From Cinnamomum chago (lineage: Eukaryota; Streptophyta; Magnoliopsida; Laurales; Lauraceae): a DNA stretch of 64,000 nt. The stretch covers positions 68,898,001 to 68,962,000 of the forward strand of contig CP142451.1 of the NCBI GenBank assembly GCA_038049695.1, written 5' to 3'. Each line of letters starts with the position of its first letter. The first letter of the stretch is position 1. The translations under genes were made by a program, and so were the position numbers. Below, in pieces: positions 32,060 through 42,268 of this stretch. The notes beneath the pieces were generated by a model. That model made no database searches. It saw nothing but the letters and a program-made list of their open reading frames with translations, and was not told the origin of the DNA.

Positions 32060-34527
32060 ATGGGAATATACAGCCACTGGGTAGAGGGCCCTGCAGCCCT
32101 AGAGGCTTTTAGGGAGAACTTTAGGATCCCAGAGGATGTCCTGGTGAAACCCTTTGTCTTCCAGGGCTCCGTCAAGGGTTTCGTCACCTATAAGGAATGG
32201 ATGCCCTTCCCTTTGCTGGCTGTGTGCGAAGGGGGGGTAAGATTCCCCATCCACCCACTCCTCCGGTCCTGTCTCCACGCGTGGAACCTCTGCCCCTTCC
32301 AGCTAATGCCGAACGGCTTCAAAATAATAATGGGCGTGGCCCAGCTGAACTGGATCTTGGACATCGGTCTCGGCGTACATGATTTAGAAGATGTCTACGA
32401 TATCTGCAAGGCCGCGGGGGTCGAGGACGCTTACTACCTTCGGGTCAAGGCCAGGCGCCGTCCCTTGGTGAATGCCCTGGAGGACTCCACCAAATACGCC
32501 GGAGATGACCGCTTTTTGATCTCGGGAAACTGGGAGTTCAGGGGGACCGAGACCAAGGAGGACCGGAGGATCCAGGTCCCACGAAAACTTGGGACACCCC
32601 CTAGTAAATGCCCACCCTTCTAGGTTCAAGCTTATCTTGCCTTTGCCTGCTATTATGCCGAACTGATGTCCTTGCCCATTTTTCCGTGTAGGCATTCAGA
32701 AGAGGAGGAGAGAGGCCGGTTTCGACAAGTGGAAGCGCAACGACGCGTGGCTAGAGAGGATTGAGCGCTACCACGGTCATTACGACCGAGCCGCCTTCTC
32801 CTTGCTGGGGTACAAACCTCGGTATCAGTCTTACACCAGGAAGGCTGCCGAGATTCCTCTTGCTCCACCGGGGGAAGTCGGACCCGACCCTGCCGAGACA
32901 GACGGTCAAGCCACGGATCCTCGGGACCCGATAGTCATCGGCGACAGTCCTCCCCGAGACCGAGGAGAAGCAGAGGAAGAGGAAATGGAGAGGCCGCGCC
33001 CACCCTTGAAGAACCTGGGGGCCCTGATTTTTGGAGGTATGGCCCCGGAAGCCCTCAAGAACGTCCCCAGCGGTGCAGGTGCCGCCCAGGGATCCGCCCC
33101 CGCCGCCTTTTCTAGCTCGTCGGGCGCGGTAGGCGCTTCTTCGGCCAAGCCTTCGAAGGGGAAGTCGGGGGAGTCTTCCGTGGCCGCTCGGCAGACGAAG
33201 GACCCTCGTCCGCTCCGAGAAAGCAGGCCGCGGGTGGTGGACCCCGGGAAGGAGACTCCGCCTCCTCCGCCGCAGAATGAAGCCCGGCCTCGGTCTGCCG
33301 CTGCCGGAAAGGAGGGCGAGAGGCCCCCTCCCGAGAAGAGGCCCCGTCTGTCGAGCGCGGAGGGGAGGCATCCGTCGGCGGAACCGCAGTCCCAGCAGTC
33401 CACGCCCGCTCCTTGGAGGCCCAACTTCGACCTCAACCCCAACGAGCCGATGACGGTGGGGGTGCAGCTGGGGACGAGCTGGGAGTCGGTCATGGCTCTC
33501 GCCCGGGGATGCGCCCTCCCCCAGGATATGGAGAAGCACAGGAAAATCCGGTCTCCGAACTTAATCCATCATACCTTGAGGGCGTCACTCGAGGTAGCTT
33601 TTCTCCCCTATTTCTAAAATTTTCACTTCTTAGTCACCCGATCCAACCTACTCACCGTTTCTATTCTTTTCACAGAACGCGCAGAGGCTCCAAGTACTGA
33701 TGGAGAGGGAGGCGGAAAGAGCTGCCCAGATTGATGGGCTAGAGAAGGAGAAGAGGAAGCTGGGGAGTGCGCTGGAGGCCAGCGCGGCCAAACTCAAGAA
33801 GGTGGGGGAGAAAATCGCCCAACACGCAACGGATCAGCAAGCAGCGAAGGCAGAGATCATTAAGTTGCGGGGCGAGAACAACAACCTGAGGAGCGCCGCG
33901 GACGAGAAGGCGAGGAGGGCGTCCCGGCTGGAGGTTGAGCTCGTCGAGAGGGGGGCCGAGCTCGCGAAGAAAGATGCCGAGGTTGCCGAGAAGCAAGGCG
34001 AGCTGGCCAAGAAAGAGGCTGAGCTTGAGGCCTCCAAGAAGGAGAGATCCGAGGCCGAATCCATCCTGCGAGATCAGGCTACAAAGGCTTACCAGGACGG
34101 GGTGGATTGGGCCTCGGAGGATTACGCGTCTCAGATCACAAATCTGAGCTCAGTGCTGTACGAGATGGGGTGCAAGGCGGCCCTGCTCAAATATGGGGTC
34201 CCTGAGGACCATCCCATCTTCTCGGATCTTCCTCAGTTCCGACCTGCAGCAGTGGGTTCAGAGCCAGAGCCAGGCTCCAACCCTTCCGAGGCTCCGGCCG
34301 ATGCCCCCATCGCTCCTCCTCCGCCCCCGACCTCTGCCGAAGTCCAAGGCACTCCTCTTCCTCCTCTGACCCCGGCTGAAGCTGAAGGCGCTCCTCTTCT
34401 TTCTCCGACTCCTGCCGTCGTCCCGGTGGCCGAGACTCTTGCTGCAGCTCCTTCATCTGCTTGTGATCCCCCCATTTCCTCTGCACCTCCAGAGTCGGAG
34501 ACCCATAAGGAGGTGTCCAAGGAGTAG
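32060..34527 (+). CDS. three-exon opposite-strand gene of the Tat-like element, 765 aa
   Basis: Exons 32060-32603, 32692-33593 and 33676-34527 give 2298 nt, a continuous 765-aa frame. Intron 1 is gtaaat...gtgtag (phase 1, 88 bp); intron 2 is gtagct...cacag (phase 0, 82 bp). Exon 1 encodes a domain resembling Transposase_28 (putative gypsy-type transposon, PF04195), with 'FPIHPLLRSCL' and 'QLMPNGFKIIMG'. Exon 2 starts 'IQKRRREAGFDKW' and becomes a basic, proline/glycine-rich disordered region. Exon 3 is a ~160-residue coiled coil (repeated 'KKEAELE'-like heptads), then a Pro/Ala/Glu tail. Extra genes on the opposite strand are known in Tat/Retand elements; their role is not established. The splice sites are my reading, chosen because they join the frames exactly. 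It is convergent with pol. Confidence 0.75.
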
Positions 34528-34994
34528 ACTTTTTTTTTAGGAATTTTCTCTATTCTTCGATGTAATTTTTCTTCTTTAAGTGCACAGAGATCATGTAATC
34601 GTACTTCCTGATTAATGAAAAGAAGTTCTTTTTCAATCTTGCTGTTTCTCTTCTTTGCTTCTTCTTTTGCAACGGTCTGTGGATGCTCTGATGTGAGGTG
34701 ATGTCCAAAGTGGATGAGGTCGGTAGGAGGGGCCTGCCTCGGGCAGACCTTTTCCAGTCTCGGAAGACTAGGTTGTCCCTTTCCTACTTTTGAATTTCAG
34801 CGAGTAAGCGAGTCATGCTGTCGTTTGACCGAGGGTTAGGCCTTAATGGCATATCTTTGAGGGGGAGGTTCCCAGGGTGAAATGGTGGCGAGCCCCCGAC
34901 TTACATGCCGGGGTTCAGCTGAGGCCGTGCTCCCACGGTCTAGGTGAGACCCTAGGGTAGGCCGAGTTCCGCGGTCAGACGCCGCAGAGGACGC
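34528..34994. other. 3' flank of the opposite-strand gene
   Basis: Noncoding on both strands. T-rich 'gacttttttttta' follows the stop codon, and 'taattttt'/'attaatgaaaag' may serve as a polyadenylation region near 34560-34620. No canonical AATAAA. Confidence 0.4.
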
Positions 34995-35445
34995 CTCTTG
35001 GTCAGTTGGCCCTGCAACCGAACTCGAGGAGGGTGGCGCGAGGGCCGGAGCCTTGCGGAGTTGGTCCTAAGACCGAACTCAAAGAGGATGGCGCGAGGAC
35101 CGGATCCTTGCGGAGTTGGTCCTACGACCGAACTCAAAGAGGATGGCGCGAGGGCCGGATCCTTGCGGAGTTGGTCCTACGACCGAACCCAAAGAGGATG
35201 GCGCGAGGGCCGGATCCTTGCGGAGTTGGTCCTACGACCGAACTCAAAGAGGATGGCGCGAGGGCCGGATCCTTGCGGAGTTGGTCCTACGACCGAACTC
35301 AAAGAGGATGGCGCGAGGGCCGGATCCTTGCGGAGTTGGTCCTACGACCGAACTCAAAGAGGATGGTGCGAGGGCCGGATCCTTGCGGAGTTGGTCCTAC
35401 GACCGAACTCAAAGAGGATGGCGCGAGGGCCGGATCCTTGCGGGG
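34995..35445. repeat. 55-bp minisatellite, about eight units
   Basis: The word gcgcgag or a one-base variant recurs at 35036, 35091, 35146, 35201, 35256, 35311, 35366 and 35421, exactly 55 bp apart. The unit contains 'ggccggatccttgcggagtt' and 'ggtcctacgaccgaactc'. Inner units are almost identical. Because 55 is one more than a multiple of three and no unit frame has a stop on the plus strand, overlapping frames of 133-178 codons stay open in all three phases. It lies between the convergent ends of the two coding units. Tat 3' regions are known as hot spots for new tandem repeats. Confidence 0.92.
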
Positions 35446-35513
35446 ATCGAAGAAATTCAAGGCAAATCTGTGTCAAAAGGTTCTTCTTTATTGATCAAAC
35501 ATCTCGAATACAG

Positions 35514-38500
35514 CTAGAAATAATATTTCTTTAAGTGGGCAGCGTTCCATGGCCGGGGCAATTCCTTGCCGTCCATCCCTTCAAGTCTGTATGCCGACCT
35601 GCCCGAGATGGAGACTACTTTGTAGGGGCCGAGCCAGTTTGGTGCCAGCTTGCCATCATTGGGATCTCTATCCGCGGGGAGCGCTTTTTTCAGGACCAGT
35701 TCTCCAACCGAGAACCTCCTCTCTTTGACCTTTTGATTATACCCTCGGGAAAGCTGCTGCTGATAGGCGGCCAGACGTACGGATGCTGCTTCCCTTCGTT
35801 CCTCGGCGAGGTCGAGTTCTCTGGCGAGGTTCATCTCGTTCTGCCCTTGATCGAAGAGATTTGTTCTTAAGGTCGGGAGGCCGACTTCAAGGGGAATGAC
35901 TGCTTCCATCCCATAGGCCAACGAAAAAGGGGTGGCCGAAGTGGATCGTCTCGGCGTGGTTCTGTATGCCCAGAGGACACTTGGCAATTCCTCTGTCCAT
36001 CTGCCTTTAGCTTTATCAAGCCTTTTCTTCAGCCCCTCCAGAACTACTTTGTTCGAGATCTCTGCTTGCCCATTGCTCTGCGGATAGGCCGGAGTCGCAT
36101 AGAGGTTTCTGATGCCGAGCTCCTGACAAAAGCTTTTGAAGAATTTTGAATCGAATTGGGTTCCGTTGTCCGAGACCAGAGCTCTGGGGATCCCAAACCG
36201 TGTGACGATGTTTTTCCATACAAAATTCTTTGTGTCAAGCTCGGTGATGGAGGATAAGGCCTCTGCCTCAATCCATTTTGTGAAGTAATCGGTGCCCACC
36301 ATTAGCCATCTTTTGTTTCCCGGGGTTCGGTGGAGAGGTCCGACGATGTCCAGCCCCCATTGAGCAAAGGGCCATGGACTGGAGATTGGGCTCAGGTCCT
36401 GAGCTGGCTGGTGGAGGGAATGGGAAAACTTTTGGCATTTCTCACATTTTCTGGCGTAGATCTGGGCATCCTTCTGCATGTAGGGCCACCAGTAGCCCTG
36501 GCTAATAGCTCTGTAGGCCAGCGATCTTCCACCGATGTGGCTACCGCAGATCCCTTCATGAATTTCAAATAGAAAATCCTCTACCTTGCTCGGATGGACG
36601 CATTGGAGATATGGTCCAGAGTAGGATTTCCTATAAAGCTTTTCATCTGGAGATAGCCAGAAGTGAGCTGCTTTTACTCTGACCTTGTGGGCTTCGCTCT
36701 TGTCTTCTAGGAGCTTGTCCTCTTTCAGGAACGCCATGATCGGATCCATCCAGCTTGGACCGAGGTCAGTGCACAGAACCTGCCGAACTGGGAGGAGCTC
36801 TATGCTCGGTTTTTCCAGCGTCCCTACATCGACTGTTCTTCTTTTTCCAGCTTCTACAGCCGAGGCCAAGCTTGCCAGGGCGTCTGCATGGCGATTGGAC
36901 TCCCTACCAACTTGCCTGACTTCAACTTTTTCAAACTGGGAGAGGAGCTGCCTGGTATGGGCTAGATAGGCCACCATTCTTTCGTCTCTGGCTTGGTAGT
37001 CCCCGCTCAGCTGGCTCGTCACCAACTGGGAGTCGCTGAAGACCACCACCCTCCGTGCCCCCAGTACTCTCGCATTGCCGAGGCCAGCGATCGGTGCTTC
37101 ATATTCTGCTTCATTGTTTGATGCTTTGAAGTTGAGGGTTAGTGCTTGCTCTATGACTAACCCTTCTGGGATTGGAGGACGACGCCGGCGCCTGCCCTCT
37201 TGGATGTAGACGATCCGTCAACGAAGATTTTCCAGGCTGACTCCAGAAATTTTTCCCAGGATTGGTCTTCCTCAGTCTTGGCGTTACCTTCATTGCTGCC
37301 CTTGGAGTCCCCCAGTTCGGTATCGAGCGAGGTCGGTGCCGAACTAGGAGAGGTGAATTCGACGACGAAGTCCGCCAGGACCTGTGCCTTGATTGCCGTT
37401 CTGGGCTGATACTGGATGTCGAACTGACCCAATTCCACGGCCCACTTGGAGATTCGGCCAGAAAAGTCCGCCTTGCGGAAGAGGGACTTGAGCGGGAATT
37501 CCGTGATGACTACCACCGTGTGAGTCTGGAAGTAATGGGAGAGCTTGCGAGAGGCGCTGAGCAGTGCTAGTGCTAGCTTTTCAAGAGGTAGATATCTGGT
37601 CTCGGCATCGAGCAGGGTTTTGCTGGTGTAATAGATGGGGTACTGTTGCTTGTCGCTTTCTCGAACCAGCACCGAGCTCACCGCATGGTCCGAGACTGCA
37701 AGATAGAGATAGAGAAAATCGTCTTGCGACGGAGTGGACAGTAGAGGTGGTGAGGAGAGGTACCTTTTGAGCGTCTCTAGTGCCAAATCGCATTCTGGAG
37801 TCCATTGGAACTTGGAACTCTTCTTCAGTAGCTGAAAGAATGGACGGCACTTGTCTGAGGCGCGGCTGATGAAGCGATTGAGTGCAGCGGCCATCCCCGT
37901 CAGTCTCTGGACCTGCTTGGCCGAGGTGGGGCTTTGGATAGCCTGTATGGCCGCGATCTGCTCCGGATTGGCCTCAATCCCTCTCCGTGTCACCAGGCTC
38001 CCCAGGAATTTGCCGGAGCCGACGCCAAATGCACACTTCGAGGCATTGAGTTTGAGCTGGAACTTTCGGAGGATGGCAAATGTTTGGCGCAGGTCTGTCA
38101 GGTGGCTCTGCGACTCCCTGGACTTGACTACCATGTCGTCAATATAGACCTCCATCGTCTTTCCGAGCTGGTCTCGGAACATCCTAGTGACCAGCCTCTG
38201 ATATGTCGCTCCGGCGTTCTTCAGCCCGAAGGGCATCACCTTGTAACAGTAGATGCCCCGAGGTGTGATAAACGCAGTTTTTTCCTCATCAGATCTGTGC
38301 AGGGGGATCTGATGGTAACCTCGGTAGGCGTCCAAGAAGCTCATTCTGTCATGCCCCGAGGTGGCGTCGATCATCTGGTCGATCTTTGGGAGCGGGAAGC
38401 TATCTTTGGGGCAAGCTTTGTTAAGGTCGGTGAAGTCTACACAGACCCTCCACTTGCCGCTCTTCTTCTTTACAACCACTGTGTTGGCTAGCCACTGGGG

Positions 38501-39853
38501 ATAGTGCACCTCGCGGATTGCCCCAGCCTCGAGGAGCTTCTCCACCTCCTCTATAATCGCCTCTGTCTGTGGGATCCCCGTTCTGCGAGCCTTCTGCACT
38601 ACGGGCTTGTGTCCGGGGTCCACATTTAGCTTGTGACAAATGACCTCGGGGTCAATCCCGGGCATCTCGTAAGGAGTCCACGCGAAGATATCTTTGTTTA
38701 GGAGTAGGAAGTCCAGCAATTCGGCCTTTTCAGCGTCAGGGAGCTGGCTACCCAGCAGGAAGTAGCGCTCCGGATTTTCAGGATTGATCCTGACCTCGGT
38801 GAGATCTTCTATGCTTTTCTGCCCTGCTGTCCGCCCGACATCCTCGATCTCGGCTTCGAGCTCGGCCATGTGCACTCCTCTCGGTTCCTGTTCTCCAGGT
38901 GCTACGACCACGAGACATTCTCGGGCCATCTGTTGGTTTCCGCACACAGTCACTATTTCGACCGTTCCTCCAGGCTTCTCCAATGGAAACTTGAGTTTTT
39001 GATGAAGGGTGGATGGCACTGCCTCCATGGCGTGCAGCCAACTTCGTCCCAATATCACATTGTAGGGGGACGGCGCGTCTATCACCATAAAGTCTGCTAC
39101 CTTTGCTGCGCCTCCGATCCGGACTTCAAGTGAGATCCTGCCTTTGGGGTACACTGGCTGGGCACTAAACCCTATCAAGGGGACGTGGGCCTCCCGCAGG
39201 GCGGATTCGGGCAGGCCGAGCTGTTTGAAACAGCTATAGTATACAATCTCGGTGGAGCTCCCTGGGTCCACAAGGACGCGCTTGGTAGTGTAATTGTTCA
39301 GCCGCAGGGTGAGGATGAGGGCGTCATTGTGGGGGAGCTCGACTTCCTTCAGATCCTCATCCGAGAACCAAATCTTGGGCTTTTCTCTCTTACGCCTCTT
39401 CGAGGCGCTTTCCCACTCTGCCGACATCACCTGCTTGCCATGGGCAGCTCTCCTGGCGTCTGACCGAGCCTGGGCGCTTCCCCTGCCTGGGGCGGGTGCT
39501 AGGTGGATGACATTGATGGTACCCGCCGGCTCATCGCTCTCATGGTCATCACTGGGTCGAGTGCGCTGCTGTGCTCGGTGGACCCTTTCTTCCTGTTTGA
39601 TATACTCCTGGAGGTGTCCGTCATGGACGAGCTTTTCGAGATGGGACTTCAACGCAAAGCAGTCTTCGGTCATGTGCCCGTGCTGCTTGTGATAGGAGCA
39701 GCGCTTGTTCTGGTCTCGGATGGATGGGTCGCCTGTCATCGGCCGAGGCCACTGGAAGTATGGCTCTGCCTTGATTTTGTTCAGGAGTCTATAAATAGGC
39801 TCCTTAAACACAACACTGATAGCCCTGTAAGGATCGTTGGCAGGCTTGGCGGA
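35514..39853 (-). pseudogene. Tat-like pol: protease, RT, RNase H, integrase, one frameshift
   Basis: In frame with gag after its TAG stop. First block (39853-37157): zinc knuckle-like CSYHKQHGHMTEDC, aspartic protease with 'LVDPGSSTEIVYY', reverse transcriptase with 'FPLPKIDQMIDA', 'DAYRGYHQI' and YIDD, then gypsy RNase H, and the start of a second RNase H ('FVDGSSTSKRAGAGVVL'). Near 37165 a one-base loss breaks the frame. It resumes (37163 downward) with 'NNEAEYEA' and 'VVFSDSQL', then integrase: HHCC finger, core 'WGLDIVGPL', 'VSDNGTQF' and 'NGQAEISN', a C-terminal region without chromodomain, stop at 35514. A duplicated RNase H is typical of Tat. Despite near-identical LTRs this copy cannot make full Pol without recoding. 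Confidence 0.88.
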
Positions 39854-41434
39854 CTATGACCTCGGCCTCTTGCTGCTGTCCGAGGCGATCGAGAAAGAGC
39901 GGGCGGGCTTCCTTTTATCCGACCTCGGTCGGGGGAATGTTTCTTCCTTGGTGGAGGCCTGGTGTTTCTTCGGGAATCCGAACCGCTCTGTGCCATGGGC
40001 CTCGTCTTCTTCCTGCTCAATGTACTGTTTTACCCTTGCCATCAGTGCTTTCATCGTGGCCACGGGGTTTCGGACTAGATCTCTGCGGAGTTCATTTCCT
40101 GGGAGTAACCCCTCCCTGAAGCACATGATGGCGACTTCGTCATTGGCGTCGGTAATCTGGCTGTATATCGTCCAGAATCTTCTGGTGAAGGCAGTGATAC
40201 CCTCACCGTCTTTCATCCGGATCGCCATGAGATTGCTACCTGTCTTCGGGATGACGCGGTGCGCTTGAAACTTTTCAAGGAAAGAGCTCCGGAGTTGCCG
40301 CCAGCTTGAGACCGACCCGGGAGGGAGTGCGCAGAACCACCGGAGAGGGAGGTCTCCCAGACTGGATGAGAAAACCCTGCAGTTTAAAAGACCGACGTCC
40401 CCCCAGACCGACATCCGCTGAGTGAAGTGCCGCAGATGCGCCTCTGGGTCTGAGGCCCCGTCGTAAAGTACGAACCTTGGGACGTTAAATCTCTCGGGGA
40501 GAGAGAAAATTTTAATTTCCTGCGAAAAGGGGGACATGCCCTGGTCGTCCCCTTCATGCTCATCAGTCTGGTCTCGGGCGAGACCGATCTCGGCCAAACG
40601 GGCCTGGACCTCCTGCTTGATATAGTGGTCCAACTGCGCCTTGAGGTCCGTCTGGTCATCGAGTCTCGGGGATTCCGGCTCACGCCGTGCTCCCCCGAGA
40701 CCACTAGGCAGATGACTGCTGCTCGAGCCTTCCTCCTCGCGGTGAGACCTCCTTCTGTGGTTGAGGGCATGCCTCAGATCTTGGTTACCCGGGTGGGTCC
40801 TCTTCCGCCGGGGAGGCGGACCACGAGACTTCCTCTCATTCATCTCGAGTCGCTCCTCTAGACGACGAATCACCTCGTCTTTATCTTGGAGAGCCTGGTC
40901 CTGGGCATCGAGCTCTTTAAGCAGGGGGTCGTCATTTCTCGTTTCACGGATATGATGGAGAGATTGGCCGTCGTCGCGAGAGTGACGGTGGGACTGATGG
41001 GACGCCGCCCTGATAGGGGTTTTGCCCCTTCGCCGAAGATCCGACGTGGGGGCGTTCTGCTCCGGACCCCTTTGTGATCGACCATCAGGATGGAGAGGGA
41101 CCCCTCGACGGTCATCGTGGTGGGGGCGCGCAGTCGTGGGCCGAGACGAAGAGGCCGATTGGACTATGCCCTCCACGCACGCGGCTCCCGACCTCCCCCC
41201 AGACCTCCTCTGGCGCGGGGCCTCTGGTTCCTCCTGCCTGACGGGAGGAGCCGCAATCGGCCCCGGAGGGGGAAGAAGAGCGGAACGAAAGTCGGGGGGT
41301 GGTTCCGGAACAACCGACTGGGCTGGTTGCGACGGCAAGAATGGTGGGAACGCAGGTTCCTCCCGTAGCGGGAAGGACGATGCTTTTTTAGACGTCGATG
41401 GTCCTCCGCCACCGTTTCTGGTTTTTGGAGGCAT
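39854..41434 (-). CDS. Tat-like Gag, 526 aa
   Basis: Starts 51 bp after the 5' LTR. The N-terminal half is proline- and arginine-rich with a coiled segment ('DEVIRRLEERLEMNERKSRG', about residues 180-200). The Retrotrans_gag domain spans about residues 310-450 ('DGASDPEAHLRHF', 'RWFCALPPGSVSSW', 'FLEKFQAHRV', 'FREGLLPGNELRRDL'). The tail is basic. The TAG at 39854-39856 is in frame with the downstream zinc knuckle and protease, so the separation of gag from pol here is either a nonsense change or a readthrough point. It does not match the well-known CAR-YYA readthrough context. Confidence 0.88.
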   Translation of the reverse strand: MPPKTRNGGGGPSTSKKASSFPLREEPAFPPFLPSQPAQSVVPEPPPDFRSALLPPPGPIAAPPVRQEEPEAPRQRRSGGRSGAACVEGIVQSASSSRPTTARPHHDDRRGVPLHPDGRSQRGPEQNAPTSDLRRRGKTPIRAASHQSHRHSRDDGQSLHHIRETRNDDPLLKELDAQDQALQDKDEVIRRLEERLEMNERKSRGPPPRRKRTHPGNQDLRHALNHRRRSHREEEGSSSSHLPSGLGGARREPESPRLDDQTDLKAQLDHYIKQEVQARLAEIGLARDQTDEHEGDDQGMSPFSQEIKIFSLPERFNVPRFVLYDGASDPEAHLRHFTQRMSVWGDVGLLNCRVFSSSLGDLPLRWFCALPPGSVSSWRQLRSSFLEKFQAHRVIPKTGSNLMAIRMKDGEGITAFTRRFWTIYSQITDANDEVAIMCFREGLLPGNELRRDLVRNPVATMKALMARVKQYIEQEEDEAHGTERFGFPKKHQASTKEETFPRPRSDKRKPARSFSIASDSSKRPRS

Positions 41435-41462
41435 GGCTTCTGTAGAGGCTTTGGCACAGATC

Positions 41463-41485
41463 CTATTCCCACAGACGGCGCCAAC
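41463..41485 (-). promoter_or_regulatory. primer-binding site of the Tat-like element
   Basis: The minus strand reads TTGGCGCCGTCTGTGGGAAT directly after the 5' LTR end, a primer site seen in Tat/Retand-type elements and different from the tRNA-iMet sites elsewhere in this window. Confidence 0.85.
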
Positions 41486-42165
41486 TGTAAGTGCCTAAAA
41501 ATTACGGACTTAGTTAATGGAGGATTAAGCTCCTGATGCAAGGTTTTGAGGGAGGTAAGGGGAATGGATCGAGCCTCCAATGACCTGAAAGGAAAAGAAC
41601 AACGGTCAGAGACCCTGGCTGTGGGTAGTCGAAGGCCCTCCGACGGTTAAGTTAGTGCAGGGACTGAGAGAATGGAGAGAAAGAGTTCTGGGAGGGAGAG
41701 ATTATGCGTGTGCGTACCTTTCATGGATTCTCTCATGCAATATATAGGTGGAGAAGTCATCATTGGACTGTCTTCCTGAGGAGACGGGAGTCCCATCTGA
41801 GCGTACTCTCATCTCCTGAGTGGGGGTAGGTAAAAAGGGGACGTCCCATCGGACCAGCCCTCCTCGCCTATGGATATGACTGTAGATATGGCGTGCTCCT
41901 TGCGTAGGTCCGGAGCCCATTCTGTTGTCAGACCGCCGATCCTGTTTTGGCAGTGCATTAATGGCGGCATTTATGATTGAATGAAAGGAGGCCGAGCTCG
42001 GTCGAGGCTGAGACCGAAGTTGGGACTCGTGACGTAATCACTGGGGCCCGCTCCATAATTGCCCGAGACGGCGATGCAGCCGAACTTGGCGGCACCGAGA
42101 TCACGGGTTACCGAGACTGGGTGGTGGCCCCGTTTAATTCCATGATCACGGAATGACCCCACACA
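41486..42165 (-). mobile_element. 5' LTR of the Tat-like element
   Basis: 680 bp, two differences from the 3' copy; TATA-like tatata on the minus strand near 41742. Confidence 0.95.
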
Positions 42166-42268
42166 GGACCATTTCTTCATGGGTATAGTAATCGGATGAT
42201 AACTTTCCAGTAGTAGTTAGGTCCTGAAATTGATTGCTCACCGGAGCACCTTGTATCCTTCTACGAAG
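42166..42268 (-). pseudogene. SART1/DOT2-like exon, 5' half
   Basis: After a splice-acceptor-like 'tgctgccag' the minus strand encodes 'LRRRIQGAPVSNQFQ' and 'TTGKLSSDYYTHEEMV'. It joins at the ggacc target site to the 'QFKKPTKKKK' of 30751. The 'SDYYTHEEMVQFKKP' junction is what SART1-family proteins show, confirming that both halves were one exon before the Tat-like insertion. Confidence 0.72.

Larger units (their letters stand above)
30752..42165 (-). mobile_element. full-length Ty3/gypsy Tat/Retand-like element
   Basis: 11,414 bp with perfect 5-bp TSD ggacc (30747-30751 and 42166-42170) and 680-bp LTRs differing at two positions. Oriented on the minus strand: 5' LTR 41486-42165, primer site, gag, pol, minisatellite, an opposite-strand gene, polypurine tract, 3' LTR 30752-31431. 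The lineage call rests on the TGGCGCCGTCTG primer site, an integrase without chromodomain, and the extra opposite-strand gene with a transposase_28-type domain known from Tat elements. Confidence 0.93.

Noticed and set aside
32751-33539. 262-codon minus-strand frame
   Set aside because: It is the GC-rich complement of exon 2 of the opposite-strand gene; low complexity and no recognisable domain.
34995-35445. CRISPR-like repeat array
   Set aside because: Units are contiguous with no unique spacers, in a plant retroelement.
34998-35534. Three overlapping plus-strand frames of 133-178 codons with repeated GPDPCG-like units
   Set aside because: They are the 55-bp minisatellite read in three phases; no start context, no domain, and the open state follows from a stop-free unit.
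37160-37170. Programmed -1 frameshift in Tat-like pol
   Set aside because: It falls inside the second RNase H domain and lacks a convincing slippery heptamer; a one-base loss is simpler.
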